From Morella rubra (Eukaryota; Streptophyta; Magnoliopsida; Fagales; Myricaceae): DNA of 64,000 nt. The translations under genes and the position numbers were made by a program. The stretch spans positions 50,711-114,710 of the forward strand of contig RXIC02000001.1 of assembly GCA_003952965.2 (NCBI GenBank). The letters are read 5' to 3'. Below are positions 43,557 through 55,771 of the stretch, piece after piece (positions within the stretch are counted from its first letter, which is position 1; every line of letters starts with the position of its first letter). The notes beneath the pieces are model-generated. The model saw only the letters and a list, made by a program, of their open reading frames with translations, ran no database searches and was not told where the DNA came from.

Positions 43557-44030
43557 ATGAATCCAAAACCAAGAGTCACCTCTGCTAGCACCCCGACAGA
43601 TCTGATTGATCACATACTAGATCAGCTGGGCACCGAGTCAGATTTGGTCAGTTCTTTTCTTTCTTTTTTTGGCTAAGAGATTTGGTAAGTTCGCTCTAGG
43701 TAATTCGTCCAATCAGATCTGATTGTTCAGCTCGCTAGCACCCCGAGGGATCTGATGGAACATAACCGGAGTTTTCGAGAACTGGCTTCAATGGTCGAAT
43801 CATTATCTGCCGCTGAGTATGTCATCCAACTTGATCTGATAGATGTCTCCTGACAAGCTTTTATTCATTTTCTTTTGGTTTTTTTTTCTCTGTTTTTAAA
43901 GGTCCATTTAAATTAACCACAACAAACACCTTCAGAGCGTAGGAGGTATCCAGCGGACGAATTGCCCAATTTTTTTGATCGGTACTGTAGCATGGGGATC
44001 AGATTCAAAAATTCACTGGAGGAGTACAGG
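43557..44030 (+). other. Exon-like segments of an unrecognised gene
   Basis: 43557-43646 is a 30-codon frame (start MNPKPRVTSASTPTDLIDHI) ending at a GT donor (GATTTG|GTCAGT). A second frame after GTTCAG at about 43731 reads 'LASTPRDLMEHN' and 'FRELASMVESLSAAE', ending at a strong donor GTATGT. A third, 43936-44030, reads 'RRRYPADELPNFFDRY' and 'MGIRFKNSLEEYR', ending before GTATAC. The first two share a repeated S/A-S-T-P-x-D-L-(I/M)-(D/E)-H motif. The phases of blocks two and three do not join cleanly. No family was recognised. Confidence 0.3.
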
Positions 44031-44335
44031 TATACGTTGAGCGTCTTTTGAAAACACATGACCAATTAGGCGGTTACACGTGTTGCATTACTGTACTGAT
44101 AAACCATGCCAAACGCGCACGAATAATTTAGATTCAAACTACGACTTGAACCCGCAATCAAATAAGGCCTAAATTTAACACCCACGGCCCATTGCGTTGC
44201 AGGATGCGCAGACGAGCTAGCCACTAGTTTTATCTTTAATGCCATCCAGAATTAACCAGATCCCCTGTTCTTTTTGCTCTGAGAGACCTTTTTAATTTGG
44301 TAATTTCCATAACACAGTGGCACTTTAGTAATGTT

Positions 44336-44507
44336 GTACGATAAGATCTGTCGTCTTTCTGAAGCTAATTTTGCCTCAAAAGATATTAGTGTATTATTTT
44401 TTGTTTTTTTGTTTTTATTTTCTAGATAGTGTATTTCTTTTGAATTTTTGTACGATAAGATCTGTCGTCTTTCTGAAGCTAATTTTGCCTCAAAAGATAT
44501 TAGTGTA
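44336..44507. repeat. Tandem duplication, 114-bp period
   Basis: A 58-bp segment (GTACGATAAGATCTGTCG...GTGTAT) at 44336-44393 is repeated without change at 44450-44507. Weaker copies of the same words occur near 44655-44700, so an older array is likely. Not coding. Confidence 0.75.
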
Positions 44508-45118
44508 TCTTTTGTCTTGTAATTATCTAGAATTCTTTTGAATTTCATAAAAAAATTCTTTTGAGTTCAAGCATCATTTTTTTTTTTTTCACCAGAATAT
44601 TACATCCATTTTTTAATTTGGTGATTTCTATAAAACTGTAGCACCTTAACTTGTTGGATCTGTTGTCTTCCGATATAAATTTTTCCTCGAAAGATATTGA
44701 TAATTGTTTCTCGTTTTCAATTTGCTTAAAAGAAGTATTGATTTCCCTCATGAACCCTGCTCTAATGTAATTATCAACTCGTTGAATCTGTCTGTCTTTG
44801 TCGTTTTTGTTATGTTCTTTTTTCGTCATTCCAATTCAAACGCAGAATCACCTTTTCTATTGGGATATTGGCCATATTTTTTTTTTGTTGATTTCCATCG
44901 AAGCACCTTACGTTATTTTTTCGCGTGTCAAAAAAATTTTATATTTCAAGTTTTAGGAAAAAAAAAATTGGAGTTTAATTTTTATAAGTGTTTGTGAAAA
45001 GTTAGTAGAAAATTTGAAGGTTGTTTTATAAAATATTGATTTTTATTTTAATTTTAAAAAAGTGTGAATAGATGAGTTGATGGCCGGTTTTATATATTTG
45101 ATAGGGAAACTCTAGATA

Positions 45119-45556
45119 GTCTATTTGTCCTATTGGGGAAAAGACTGGCAGAACGGAATTGCCGAGCGCCTCTACAATGCGTTGGAGGAAAAAGGGAATT
45201 CGCACCTTCCTCAATAAGGGAGGAAATGTGTTCTCTGCCAAACAACGTCAAGCGATGCATCAATCAGGGATAAACTCAGTGGTTTTCTCTAAAGAATATT
45301 GTTCTTCCCTTGCGCACGGGCACCTTGATGAGCTTGTAGAGATGGTCAACTTAAAGAACACCAGAGGCACACCTCTTATTCCGATATTTTATGATATAGA
45401 CCCTGATGATGCTCGAAATCAGACCGGACCTTTCGCGGAAGTATTTGATATGCATGAAAATAACTCGCAGGTGGATTGTGAGAAGGTACGACAGTGGAGA
45501 AAAGCCCTTGCTAAAGCTGCAGACTCTCCCAGGGTGTTCAGGAGTGCGGAACATGG
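45119..45556 (+). pseudogene. Paralogue B, first TIR exon, one frameshift
   Basis: 'VYLSYWGKDWQNGIAERLYN' opens the TIR. One frameshift near 45190 (in GAGGAAAAAGGG) leads to 'KKGIRTFLNKGGNVFS', 'INSVVFSKEYCSS', 'GHLDELVEMVNLKNTRGTPL', 'IPIFYDIDPDDARNQTG' and 'VRQWRKAL'. The catalytic glutamate is kept (LDELVEM). It ends at ATGG|GTACTA. No start codon in frame with the domain start was found. Counterpart of 21976-22319. Confidence 0.8.
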
Positions 45557-46275
45557 GTACTATGCTCCAGTTTCTTTGGCTATTTCTTGCATTAAATTTT
45601 TTAGAGGAAAATGAAATCATACTTTGCATCCGGCCTTTAAAAAATTTTTAATTTGCATCTCAAGCTATTAAACTTGACACATTAGGCCTCAAATTGTCAA
45701 TATATTTATATTTAACATTCCATGTGAATATCTTACCATTAAAAAAAGAATTTAGGACACATCTTAACAGTTTTAACTTTTAACTATGAAAGGTTGCTAA
45801 AATGGATTTTTGTCCTTTTTCTTTACAGTTTTAGATAAAAATAAATAAATATAAATTTACTCTGCGGTGGACTTTCAAAAAATTAGTTTTGAAGTTGAAT
45901 TAGCTCTTGGATTAATTCTAGTCCGTTCCCACTCTACCTAGCATTAATATATAAATGAAAAAGATGCCACTTAGAGGTAGATATTGGTTCTTTGAATTGG
46001 TACGTCTAGGGTGGCCTCTTAGATTAGAGATTCTTAGAGAATGACATTATTGTAACTATACTTACAAAGACAAATAAATGACTTTGGCCACGAAGAAGGC
46101 GTGTTGGGAGAAGATAAGAAATATTTAATTACATGCATATTTTTGAGTAATTATGTCTCAAACCAGTAAGATGTCGACATCCTTCTGGCGTCAATGGTTA
46201 GTAATATTTTTCGTCCTCTTCTTCACCTGTATATGTTTATCTTAGTTACTTATAATCGTTTATAATAATTATCAG

Positions 46276-46825
46276 GATCCTGCGAACTTTGTCGAGGATA
46301 TTGTTGACGAAATTTCCTTCATGTGGGTCAGTCGGAACGCAGTATCATCTTTCAGACCTTATTCGAATTCCTGGACATATGATGTCTTCTTGAGTTACAT
46401 ACATGACGGCATCCACAAGAACTTCGGGGATCGCCTCTATTCTAGTTTGGTGAGAAACGGAGTTTGCACTTTCCTAGATGACGACAATCTTGCAGGGGAA
46501 AACATCTCCCCCAAAGTACTCAACGCAATTCGTCGATCGAGGATTTCCATCGTCATTTTCTCTGAAGGCTATGTTTCTTCCAAATGTAGCCTAGATAAAC
46601 TTTGGAGATCCAAGACCTTCAGAAAACCGGAGACCACATTTTTCTTCCAATATTCTATCGTATAAACCCTCTGGATGTCCAAAACCAAACTGAAGCTTTT
46701 GCTGAAGCCTTCACTAGGCATGAAGAGCGGTTAAAGATGGAGATGGATAGGGTGCAAAGGTGGAGAGTTGCTCTTAGTGAAGCAGCAGATTGTACTGACT
46801 GGATTGTTGAGAGCGTTGCAGAAGG
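46276..46825 (+). pseudogene. Paralogue B, second TIR exon, frameshifted
   Basis: Linker 'PANFVEDIVDEIS' then TIR: 'YDVFLSYIHDGIHKNFGDRL', 'ENISPKVLNAIRRSRI', 'VIFSEGYVSSKCSLDKL'. A 2-bp loss near 46605 shifts the rest ('IFLPIFYRINPLDVQNQTE', 'VQRWRVALSEAADC'). One G is missing at the acceptor relative to paralogue A, so even spliced it would be out of frame. As in A, the catalytic glutamate is lysine (SLDKL). Confidence 0.82.
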
Positions 46826-46976
46826 GTACTATTATGCTGGTTTTTCACATTTCTTCATGCATTTTCACTTGCTTTTGTCCCTTTCCTTCTATATAAATCT
46901 GAATGAAAATAAATGAAGCTTAATGATAGATCTAGAATCACAGGCGGAACCAGCCAGGGGCAGTGGGGGGCCATCG

Positions 46977-49668
46977 CACTACAAAAAAGTAGGTCTTTAG
47001 AGCGGTCTTTTTAGCAGCGGTTGCAAAAAATGCAGCTAAAGGGTGTCTCTAGGACATTTGTCCACAAACGCCGCTAAAAACGACCTATAGCGGCAGTCTT
47101 TTAGCGACAGTCAGCAACCGTGGCTAAAGACCCACTTTAGCAGCGTTTTTTGAAAAACGCTACTAAACGTTTTACCTATAGTGGTGGTCTTTATAGCGGC
47201 GGTCACTAACCGCCGCTATAGACCCCCTTTAGCAGCATTTTTTTGAAAAAATGTTGCTAGGTAAAAAAAACCACTATTTTTTCCTTGCCGAACTCTCTCC
47301 CTTCCCAGTTTTCTTGATCGTCTCCGAATTCTCTCAGCTCGCCGAACACTGCCCTCTCTCTCCCTATCTGCCTACTGCCGCACTTTCTCCCAATTCGGCA
47401 TTTGAAGTTTTGCCTCTTTCTCTCACTTGATCTGCCGTAGTTGCTGCCATCGCCGCCAACCTCCTACTCTCTCTCTCTCTCTCTCGCCGATCTAAACAAT
47501 ATATATATATATTATATATATCCTTGTCTAACAAAATGATTGTTTATGTTCTGAATTGCTCGAGCTTTTGCGTTGAAATTACTGATTGATTTTCAAAATT
47601 TATTTTGAATTGAAGGGCTTTGCAGGCAAAAAAAGAGGATGGGCTTCTATCATAAACGTTGATTTCAATGTATATCCATAGCACTCTGTAAGTTCTTCTG
47701 CTACTGATTAGAGCTAAATTTCCCTTTTCGCTCCCCGCCATCTTTTAGGTCAAAACCCCTCTTTTTTCCAATTCTTTTAGCGCCAAAGGAAACGCCTTTG
47801 TTGATAGCCATATGGGTTTGAATATAGGAGGAGATTTGAACCAGTTGGTGGTTGAAATGCCACAATCCCAAATGGGGAAGAAGGGGTTGTGGGCACTGGT
47901 CTTTCTACGGAGGAGGAGCCACATGGTGCGGCTGTTCTTTCTTCACGAGGCAGAGAGTGGATTCATGGTAATATTTTTTTATAACAGATCCACTTTAGCT
48001 GGTCCAGTAATTTGGCAAGGTAACTTGAATCGGACCCTAAAAGGTTAGGAGATGCCTACCGACGCAAAGCCACTGAAGATCAGGAGTTCCAGGTAGAACA
48101 ACATTTGACAAGTTTATGAAAGTTGAGTATAGGGAGAAACCGAATAAGAATAGATATGATGGTTTCTGCATTCAGATTTTCTATAAGGTGCTAGAACTTT
48201 TGGATTATGATTTGCCTTATGAATTCAACCCATATAATGGCACGTATAGCGATCTGGTTTATCTATGGCTTTTACCATTAAAAACGACAAATCCCTATAT
48301 GAAATTCATTTGGTTTTGTTCTTAATTTTGTTTCTAAATCGTGAAACTCCTTGGTTTTGAATCTTTATCTAGAACTCACACAGCTTGTATCATGTCCTTT
48401 TTTCATTTCCATTTTTGTTTTCCTCTTTTACTTGGTTCGAATTTTTTGTTTTGGTTAAGATTTTATGCTTGTCATGGATCCAATGAAAAACTTATGATGC
48501 TGTCATTGGTGACATCTTGATATACACCATGCTCATAGTTTGGCTCCTGGAAGACTTCTCTTCTCTGTTTTTTGCCCACAATAAGTATCAATTTTAGTAC
48601 AGAGCCAATAACATTCTATTATGCTCTGTTGAAGTCTGTCTGACTAATATAATTCACCCGCATGCATTCATTACTAACTTTTTTAAGAAAAATCCTTAAG
48701 AGGCTTCTGAATAGAAACTTGTCAGTTGAAAGCACTCATAAGTCATACGGCCTAGTTTCATGTTTCAGGGGAGAAAGTCTACAACAACCTCACATGCTTG
48801 GTGATTTAGTGTGGCTCTTTGTCGTGTTGATCCTAACCTCGAGCTACACGGCTAGTTTGTCTTCAATGCTCACAGTGCAACAATTGCAACCCAATGTTAC
48901 AGACATCGAGTGGTTAAAGAAGAACAACTTGAAGGTCGACTGTGGCCAGTGATCGAGTTGTGTTATATTTGAACTTGCTACTCTTTAGTTGTATAATCAC
49001 TTCAGTTTTTATTCTTTGTTGAATTTGAACTTTATATTCTCTCTAGTTGGATCAAAACATGTGCTGAATGGCTAATGCAATCAGTTGTCATTTTTTTTGG
49101 CTCTTTGGGTACCTACTTTAACCAAATTCTTTCGTGAGAATTAAGAAGCAATTATCATAATAGAAATGTAAACAAAAAAATTATCATAATTGACACATAA
49201 TAAAAGATGTGAAAAAGCTATGAAAAAATAGAAATATAAAAAATTAATCCAGCATTTCATAAAATCTACCAGTGTTTGAAAAACGCTGTAGCATACCTTC
49301 AGCAGCGTTTTTCAAACGCTGGTGAAGATATTAAAAAAACGTTGATGTAGACTCCAGAGTCTACAGCAATGTTTTTCAGTTGTCTATAGCGGCGTTTGTA
49401 AAACGTCACTATAGACCTTTAGTAACATTTTTTTTAAAACGCTGAAAAAAATATCATCCGAATTAGGATCTTTAGATGTGATTGCGACCACCACTAGATG
49501 ACAGCCGCTATAGACCAATAGTCTTTACCAGCAGCCGCGGAAACCGCCGCTATAGATCTATTGCGACGGAGCTATAACGGCTGTGGCGACCGGCACTAAA
49601 AAATCGCTGCTAACACCACAACCGCTAAAAAACCGCTGCTAAAGCTTTAGCAGCGGTTTTTTGTAGTG
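46977..49668. mobile_element. Non-autonomous CACTA (En/Spm) element with glutamate receptor fragments
   Basis: Starts CACTACAAAAAA and ends TTTTTTGTAGTG, perfect 12-bp CACTA-type inverted ends. The subterminal regions (47000-47240 and 49260-49660) carry many copies of short words such as AGCAGCGTTTTT and TATAGCGGCGG in both orientations, the expected transposase-binding repeats. There is no transposase. The centre holds pieces of a glutamate receptor-like gene. CG is repeated at both ends; the usual 3-bp duplication is not clean. It sits inside the hAT at 46939-50250. Confidence 0.88.
47988..48952 (+). pseudogene. Captured glutamate receptor-like (GLR) channel fragments
   Basis: Block one (47988-48263) reads 'GPVIWQGNLNRTLKG', 'EMPTDAKPLKI', then 'VEYREKPNKNRYDGFCIQIF' and 'LPYEFNPYNGTYSDLVY'. 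This is the link from the amino-terminal domain into ligand-binding segment S1 of plant GLRs. Block two (48769-48952) reads 'WLFVVLILTSSYTASLSSML' and 'QQLQPNVTDIEWLKKNNLKV', covering membrane segment M3 with the SYTA-type gate motif and the start of S2. About 500 non-coding bases lie between. They may be intron, but most of S1, the pore loop and M1-M2 are gone. Stops (e.g. after TLKG) show it is dead. Confidence 0.85.
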
Positions 49669-50618
49669 CGCCTCGGTTGGTTCCTTCAAACATCAATTTT
49701 TTAAATATTTTTTGCCTACCCAACCCCAGCCCGTTCCCTTTAGGAATTGTGAATTTGGTTAGTGATTTGTGAATTTGGTTAATGATTTGTGAATTTGTGA
49801 ATAATTAGGACTTGAATAATGATTGTGAATTTGTTAATTTTTAGATTGAATTAGTTGACGGATTTTGTTTTGTTTAGAGAACGTATAAGTTTTTGATAAA
49901 AAAATTTTTGTCAGTGTGCAGTTTTCTAATACTCTTAACGTGTATATTATTTTTGAAACGAATATTAGTTCGAAAAGACTTTGTGTTTTGTTTAGTCCAA
50001 ATACAACTTTTGAAAACGAAGTCATTTTGCAACGTTTTCAAAAGATATATGCTTGTAGGATCTAGCTGCCACTTCCCAGTTTTAGTAAATAGTTTGATAC
50101 GTGTATTTCAAAAAAATTTAATGCTTTTAGTCCTAAATTTTTGATATTTTAACTCTAAGACGTTTTTTGCATCACTTAGGAACTTTTTTTTTTTTGTCAT
50201 TTCAACTTAGGAGTTCGCCCCTTTCAAATTAGGTCTTAGTTCCACCACTGTCTAGAATGAACCATTCAGTTGTCTTCTCTTCCATGATCAGCACTCTAGT
50301 CGCTATAATGATCATGCAACATAGAGGGAAAACCAAATTCTTGAGTTATCAAGTTTTGAAGGGCCCTTTAGATGCAGTAGTTTACAATCTAGGGGAATCA
50401 TATGATTTGGACCGTACTTACAGGGAAACATATATGTTAAGGATTTTTTCCAAAGATATTCAAATTTTGTATGACTTGATTGTTTGTGATGACACGTTAC
50501 TCTCAAGTTCTCAAATGACTCAGACGATAACATCCTTTTAGTGCCGAGAACTCTTAATTCTATATCTTTTCTTGTACTTCTCCGTAACTGTTTTATGGTC
50601 CTTTTATTTTATGATAAG

Positions 50619-50983
50619 GGATATTGAATCAAAATTGATCAGCGATATTGTTGAAGAAGTTATGTTTACGTGCTCCCTTCCGAATGCTATTGATCAGCGA
50701 TATTGTTGGAAACACGACGTCTTCCTGAGTTTCAGAGGTGAAGACACACGGAAGACTTTCACTGATCACCTTAATTCTGCCCTGGTGCAAGCCGGAATTA
50801 GCACCTTCCTAGCTGACGACGAGCTTTCGAAAGGGGAGGACATCGGTACTGGGCTATACAAGGCTATTCGGGGATCAAGTGTTTCAATTGTTGTTTTCTC
50901 CAAACGCTACGCTTCTTCCAAGTGGTGCCTTGATGAGATTGCAGAGATCATGCAGCGTGTGGAAACCGGAGGCCATTCTTTTC
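50619..50983 (+). pseudogene. Paralogue B, third TIR exon, 5' part
   Basis: Starts after GATAAG with linker 'DIESKLISDIVEEVM' and TIR motifs 'HDVFLSFRGEDTRKTFTDHL', 'ISTFLADDELSKGEDIGTG' and 'SIVVFSKRYASSKWCLDEIA', including the catalytic glutamate. It is cut at 50983 by the gypsy element and continues at 56604. Up to the insertion it is fully open, so the gypsy insertion was probably the first hit to this exon. Confidence 0.85.
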
Positions 50984-51819
50984 TGACACAGGTGTGGTCA
51001 GCACAAAAGGTCGAGATTGAAATTAAAGTATGGAATGATTCATGAAGGTTTTCTGTTCTACCTATGGCTTGTTGGAAATTTCTACGAATCTAGTTTCCAA
51101 CGCATCAAACGACGTACAATTTGGAGTTTTCTAGACGAAGTTATGGTTGAAATTACTCCAAGGAGGTCAGGCTGGCAGCTAATTCCGAAGTCTAGTGAAT
51201 TTAGGACGAGTTTGCTATTTTTAGCTTGTTCTTTTGGATTTTTAACATGTCTTTTCATTTCCCTAAGAGTCTTTTATGTCTTAATTAATATTTTGGAAGA
51301 TGTAATTTTCATTTACTCATGCTTGGAGGGTTGTTTCCAAGCTTTGCTATTTAAACCCTTCTCTTGTAGTGGAAAAACAGAATAGAGATTTTGAGTGTTT
51401 ATACACCTTGAGCCTTAGGCTACTTTGAAGAAGGATTTCTTCTAACAATTCTTATCCTTCGATGGATTCCGATAGGTGGCGAGTTCTTGCTCTGTATCCC
51501 GTGTTGGATTACATTGGGTGGTGATTTCTGTATCCCTTTGTGTTCTACTTGGGTGGTGAGCTTATCTATCCGAGTGTGTGAGTTAGTGTGTTTCTGAGTG
51601 TTTTCCCGACGTTCCCACAAACATCCCGAGATACCCATATATTATCCCGACGTCTCATTACTATTCCCGAGGTATCTATCTATCCCGGTTATCACTTCCC
51701 GAGGTCCCCATTACTATTTCGAGGTGTTCCATGTGTCTATTTCTCTCATTCCAACCATCCCGAGGTGTTCCAAGGTGATTCTAAGGTGTCTCGCGCTTTC
51801 CCCGGTTAACCCGGTATCA
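50984..51819 (+). repeat. Gypsy 5' LTR
   Basis: 836 bp. The 3' half has many CCCGAGGT-like repeats and the end reads CCGGTATCA, two bases before the primer site. Confidence 0.92.
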
Positions 51820-51844
51820 AGTGGTATCAGAGCTTTTGGTTGTC

Positions 51845-52880
51845 ATGGCGGGTCATCGTCGTCGTGGGCCAAATGTTGACTCTCCTCCAGCTCGTGAAAG
51901 ATATCTCCATGAAGTTGAAGTTGCAGATCTACGAAGACAATTACAACAACTTCAGCAACGTCTTGAGCATTATGAGCCTTTTGGTTCTCATCATGATTCG
52001 GATGGTGAATCTTCTCATCATGAGAATGAGAATCCTTTCTATCGTGAACGAAGTGAAGCATCGTCGGTGGTACATGTTCATCATCATCATCGACGTAATC
52101 GAAGAAACCCTGAAGTTCAACTAGATCAACTAGATGTGAGAGTTGATATCCCCGAGTTCGAAGGAAGAATGCAGCCAGACGAGTTTCTTGATTGGTTACA
52201 TTCGGTGGAGCGGATCTTTGATTATAAGAGGTGCCGGAAGAAAGAAAGGTGAAGCTTGTTGCATTGAGATTGAAGAAATATGCTTCTCTATGGTGGGAGA
52301 ATCTAAAGAAGTAGCGTGCTCGAGAAGGAAGAAGTCGTATTGCTACATGGGAAAAGATGAGAAAAGTTCTTAAGCAAAAATTTTTGCCGGATAATTACCG
52401 ACAGATATTTTTCTTAAGTTCCATAATTTCAAGCAAAAGGATCTTTCGGTGGAAGAATATATTGCTGAGTTTGATCATTTCATAATGAAGTGTGATGTGG
52501 AGGAGCCAGAAGAACAAACTATTGCTCGCTATCTTGGTGGGCTAAGAGGGGAGATTGGCAATATTGTCCAATTACAACTATATTGGACTTACAATGATGT
52601 TGTGAAGCTAGCAATAAAGGTGGAAAAGCAACAAAAGGAGGCTCATGGAAGTAGACCACGATTTGGAGCAAAGGAAGGTCATTACAACCGAGGGAACTTT
52701 TTAGTTCCTAAAGTTTCAACACCAAAGTTTGCAGCAAACAAAGCGACTCCTCAACTCCTGAAGAACGAAGGAGGACCAAGTTCAATTCGCCAAAATTCTA
52801 ATTCTCGCAAGTGTTCAAATGCCAAGGATTTGGTCATATTGCCTCTGATTGTCCAAACCACAAAGTGGTGGCTCTTATTG
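51845..52880 (+). pseudogene. Gypsy gag
   Basis: ATG at 51845 opens 'MAGHRRRGPNVDSPPARERY', a coiled-coil-like leucine/glutamine stretch, a His-rich run, and 'VRVDIPEFEGRMQPDEFLDW', the start of the retrotransposon gag domain. It shifts frame near 52230. 'MEEYIAEFDHFIMKCDVEE' and 'IARYLGGLRGEIGNIV' follow from 52449. After another shift the zinc knuckle reads 'CFKCQGFGHIASDCPNH' (about 52800-52865). Broken by at least two shifts and a stop. Confidence 0.85.
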
Positions 52881-54493
52881 AAGAAGAATGGATGGACGAA
52901 GGCAATGAAGAAGGACCAATAGAGGAAGATGCAGAAAACAAGGAAGACGAAGATGTCACTTATGCCGACATTGGAGAATCACTTGTTGTTCGAAGAAGTT
53001 TGAGTTCAGTCTATAAAGATTGTGATGAATGGCTACGGAAAAATATCTTTTAAACAAGATGCACTTCCCATGGCAAAGTTTGTGATATTATCATTGATGG
53101 TGGAAGTTGTGAGAACGTGGTGGCTGAAGACATGGTGAAGAAGCAGAAACTTAAGGCACAACTTCATCCTCAACCTTACAAGCTTACGTGGTTTCGAAAA
53201 GGAAACGAGGTGAAGGTAAACCAATGCACTCTTGTTCAATTTTCTATACCGGGTTCCATCATTCCAAACAAAGCAGCCTATAGGATGAGTCCTAAAGAGA
53301 ATGAAGAACTACAAAGGCAAGTTGGGGAGCTTTTGGCTAAAGGTTTGGTGAAAGAAAGCATGAGTCCTTGTGCTGTCTCCGCACTTCTTGTACCAAAGAA
53401 GGATGGAACATGGTGGATGTGTGTTGATAGTAGAGCGGTGAACAAGATTACCATCAAATATAGTTTTCTTATTCCTCACCTTGATGATCTTCTTGGCCAC
53501 CTTCACGGTGCTTCTATCTTTTCAAAGATAGATCTTCGAAGTGGTTATCATCAAATTGAAATGAGGCCGGGGGATGAATGGAAGACCGCTTTCAAAACTC
53601 GAGATGGTCTTTATGAATGGATGGTTATGCCTTTTGGGCTTTCTAATGCTCCTAGTACCTTCATGCGCCTTATGAATCATGTCTTTAAATCTTTTATTGG
53701 GCATTTTATTGTTGTCTACTTTGATGATATCTTGGTGTACAGCAAGCATAAGGAACAACACTTAGGAACATCTTCGGCAAGTGTTCACAACTCTACGGGA
53801 GCAAAAGTTGTTTGCAAATTTGAAGAAATATCATTTCTTTACTGAGTGCGTTATCTTTTTAGGCTATGTGGTGTCTAGTGAAGGGATAAAAGTGGATCCT
53901 AGCAAGATTGAAGCAATCACGACTTGGCCCATACCAAGGTCGATTCATGATCTTCGAAGCTTTCATGGTCTTGCATCATTTTATTGAAGATTCATCAAAG
54001 GATTCGGCTCTATCATTGCACCCATCACCGAGTGCTTAAAGGGAGGTATTTTCAAGTGGACTAGTAAAGCCGAGAAGAGTTTTGAAGTTATCAAGAGAAA
54101 GATGACGGAAGCTTCAATCCTTTCCTTGCCAAATTTTGACATTTTGTTTGAAGTTGATTGTGATGCTTCTAATGTTGGCATTGGTGCAGTACTCAATCAA
54201 TAAGGAAAGCCTATTGCCTTCTTTAGTGAAAAGTTGAGTGAGTCTCGCAAGAAATACTCGACTTATGACAAAGAATTTTATGCTATTGTTTGAGCCTTGC
54301 ATCATTGGAGTCATTATCTCTTTCCTAAGGAGTTCATCTTGTTCTTGGATCACGAGGCCTTGAAGTATTTGAATAGTCAACAAAAACTCAATTCCCGACA
54401 TGCCAAATGGAGTGAGTTTTTACAATCATTTTCCTTTGTTCTCAAGCATAAGGCGGGTGTTCAAAATCAAGTGGCTGATGCAATGAGTCGTTG
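52881..54493 (+). pseudogene. Gypsy protease, reverse transcriptase and RNase H
   Basis: The protease is reduced to '[20 protein letters not shown]' (about 53080-53140); the segment between it and RT is shortened. RT (53260-53990): '[20 protein letters not shown]', '[20 protein letters not shown]', '[17 protein letters not shown]' and the catalytic '[11 protein letters not shown]'. RNase H (54010-54493): '[18 protein letters not shown]', 'YSTYDKEFYAIV', 'FILFLDHEALKYL' and 'VADAMSR'. It is broken by a frameshift near 53770 and stops near 53986, 54202 and 54290. Catalytic residues themselves are retained. Confidence 0.9.
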
Positions 54494-54529
54494 ACATTCC
54501 TTGCTTTCTACTATGCAAGTTAATGTTTG

Positions 54530-55737
54530 GGCTTTGAAGTGGTGAAAGAGCTTTACAAGGAGGATCCCTACTTTACCAAGGTATGGGAAGAATGTTCTAA
54601 GGGTCCTTATCACTCATTTTTATTACAAAATAGTTATCTTTTCACATGCAATCAGTTGTGTATTCCACAATGCTCTTTGAGGAGTGCCATTATCATTGAA
54701 GCTCATGGTGGTGGACTTGCTGGTCACTTTGGTAGAGATAAAACTCTTTCTCTTATTAAAGAAAATTTCTATTGGCCAAAAATGGAGTGAGATGTTATGA
54801 GACATGTGGAGTGATGTAGAATTTGTCACATTGCCAAGGAGTCATGGCCAAAATACTAGGGTTATACACTCCACTTCCAATTCCTAATTCACCTTGGAAA
54901 GATGTAAGTATGGATTTTGTTGTGGGTTTGCCAAAGACTCAAAGGAACAAAGATTCAGTTATGGTGGTTGTTGATCACTATTCAAAGATGCGCATTTTGT
55001 TCCTTGTTGCAAGACTCTTTGATGCTTCTCATGTGGTGGATCTCTATTTTCTAGAAATTGTTAAGCTGCATGGAATTCCGAAGACTATCACATCGGATCG
55101 AGATACAAAGTTCATGAATCATTTTTGGCGTACTCTGTGGAGGAAGCTTGGAATTAACCTGCAATTTAGTTCAACTTGTCATCCTCAAACCGATGGACAA
55201 ACTGAAGTTGTCAATTGAAGCTTGGGAAATTTATTACGGAGTTCTGTTGGCAAGAATATTCGTCAATGGGATTTAATTCCTGCACAAGCCGAGTTTGCTT
55301 ATAATTGGTCCACTAGTCAAACTACGGGTTGTAGTCCATTTGAGATTGTCTATGGTCAGAATCCTATTAGTCCTTTGGACTTGGCTCCACTTCCTACTAC
55401 TCATCAATTTAGTGGTGATGCCGAGGAGAGAGTGAAGAACATTAAGAAGTTGCATGAACAAGTTCGAGATCGGATTCTCAAGCAAACTGAGAAGTATAAG
55501 AAGCAAGCCAACAAGCACCGAAAGCAAGCAATTTTCAAAGAGGGTGATTTGGTGTGGATTCATCTAAGGAAAGAATGTTTTTCGGGAGGAAGACATGCTA
55601 AGCTTAGACCTAGAGCCGATGGTCCATTCAAAGTGCTCCATTCAAAGTGCTTGAACTTCCAGGGGAATATGGAGTTTCAGCAACCTTTAATGTTTCTGAC
55701 CTGTCCCCATATCATGAAGAAGAAGATGAAGAGTTAG
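54530..55737 (+). pseudogene. Gypsy integrase
   Basis: A zinc-binding start ('IIIEAHGGGLAGHFGRDKTL' with a downstream C-R-I-C-H pair near 54815-54830) leads to the core '[17 protein letters not shown]', '[12 protein letters not shown]', '[19 protein letters not shown]' and '[14 protein letters not shown]'. A TGA at 55216 interrupts it. The C-terminal part 'GNLLRSSVGKNIRQWDLIPA' and 'EGDLVWIHLRKE' then continues. After 55640 a small duplication disturbs the end. No chromodomain was seen. Confidence 0.88.
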
Positions 55738-55771
55738 CCTCGAGGTCGAGTCTTTTCCAACCAAGGGAGCA

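Larger units (their letters stand above)
46939..50250. mobile_element. hAT element in a paralogue B intron, host of a CACTA element
   Basis: Flanked by the 8-bp repeat TCTAGAAT (46931-46938 and 50251-50258). Paralogue A has one copy (GATCTAGAATGAATCATC near 23738-23755), so the empty site is visible within the same window. The ends are imperfect inverted repeats (CACAGGCGGAACC; CAGTGGTGGAAC reading inward from 50250). Without the nested CACTA the element is only ~620 bp and non-coding. Confidence 0.85.
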
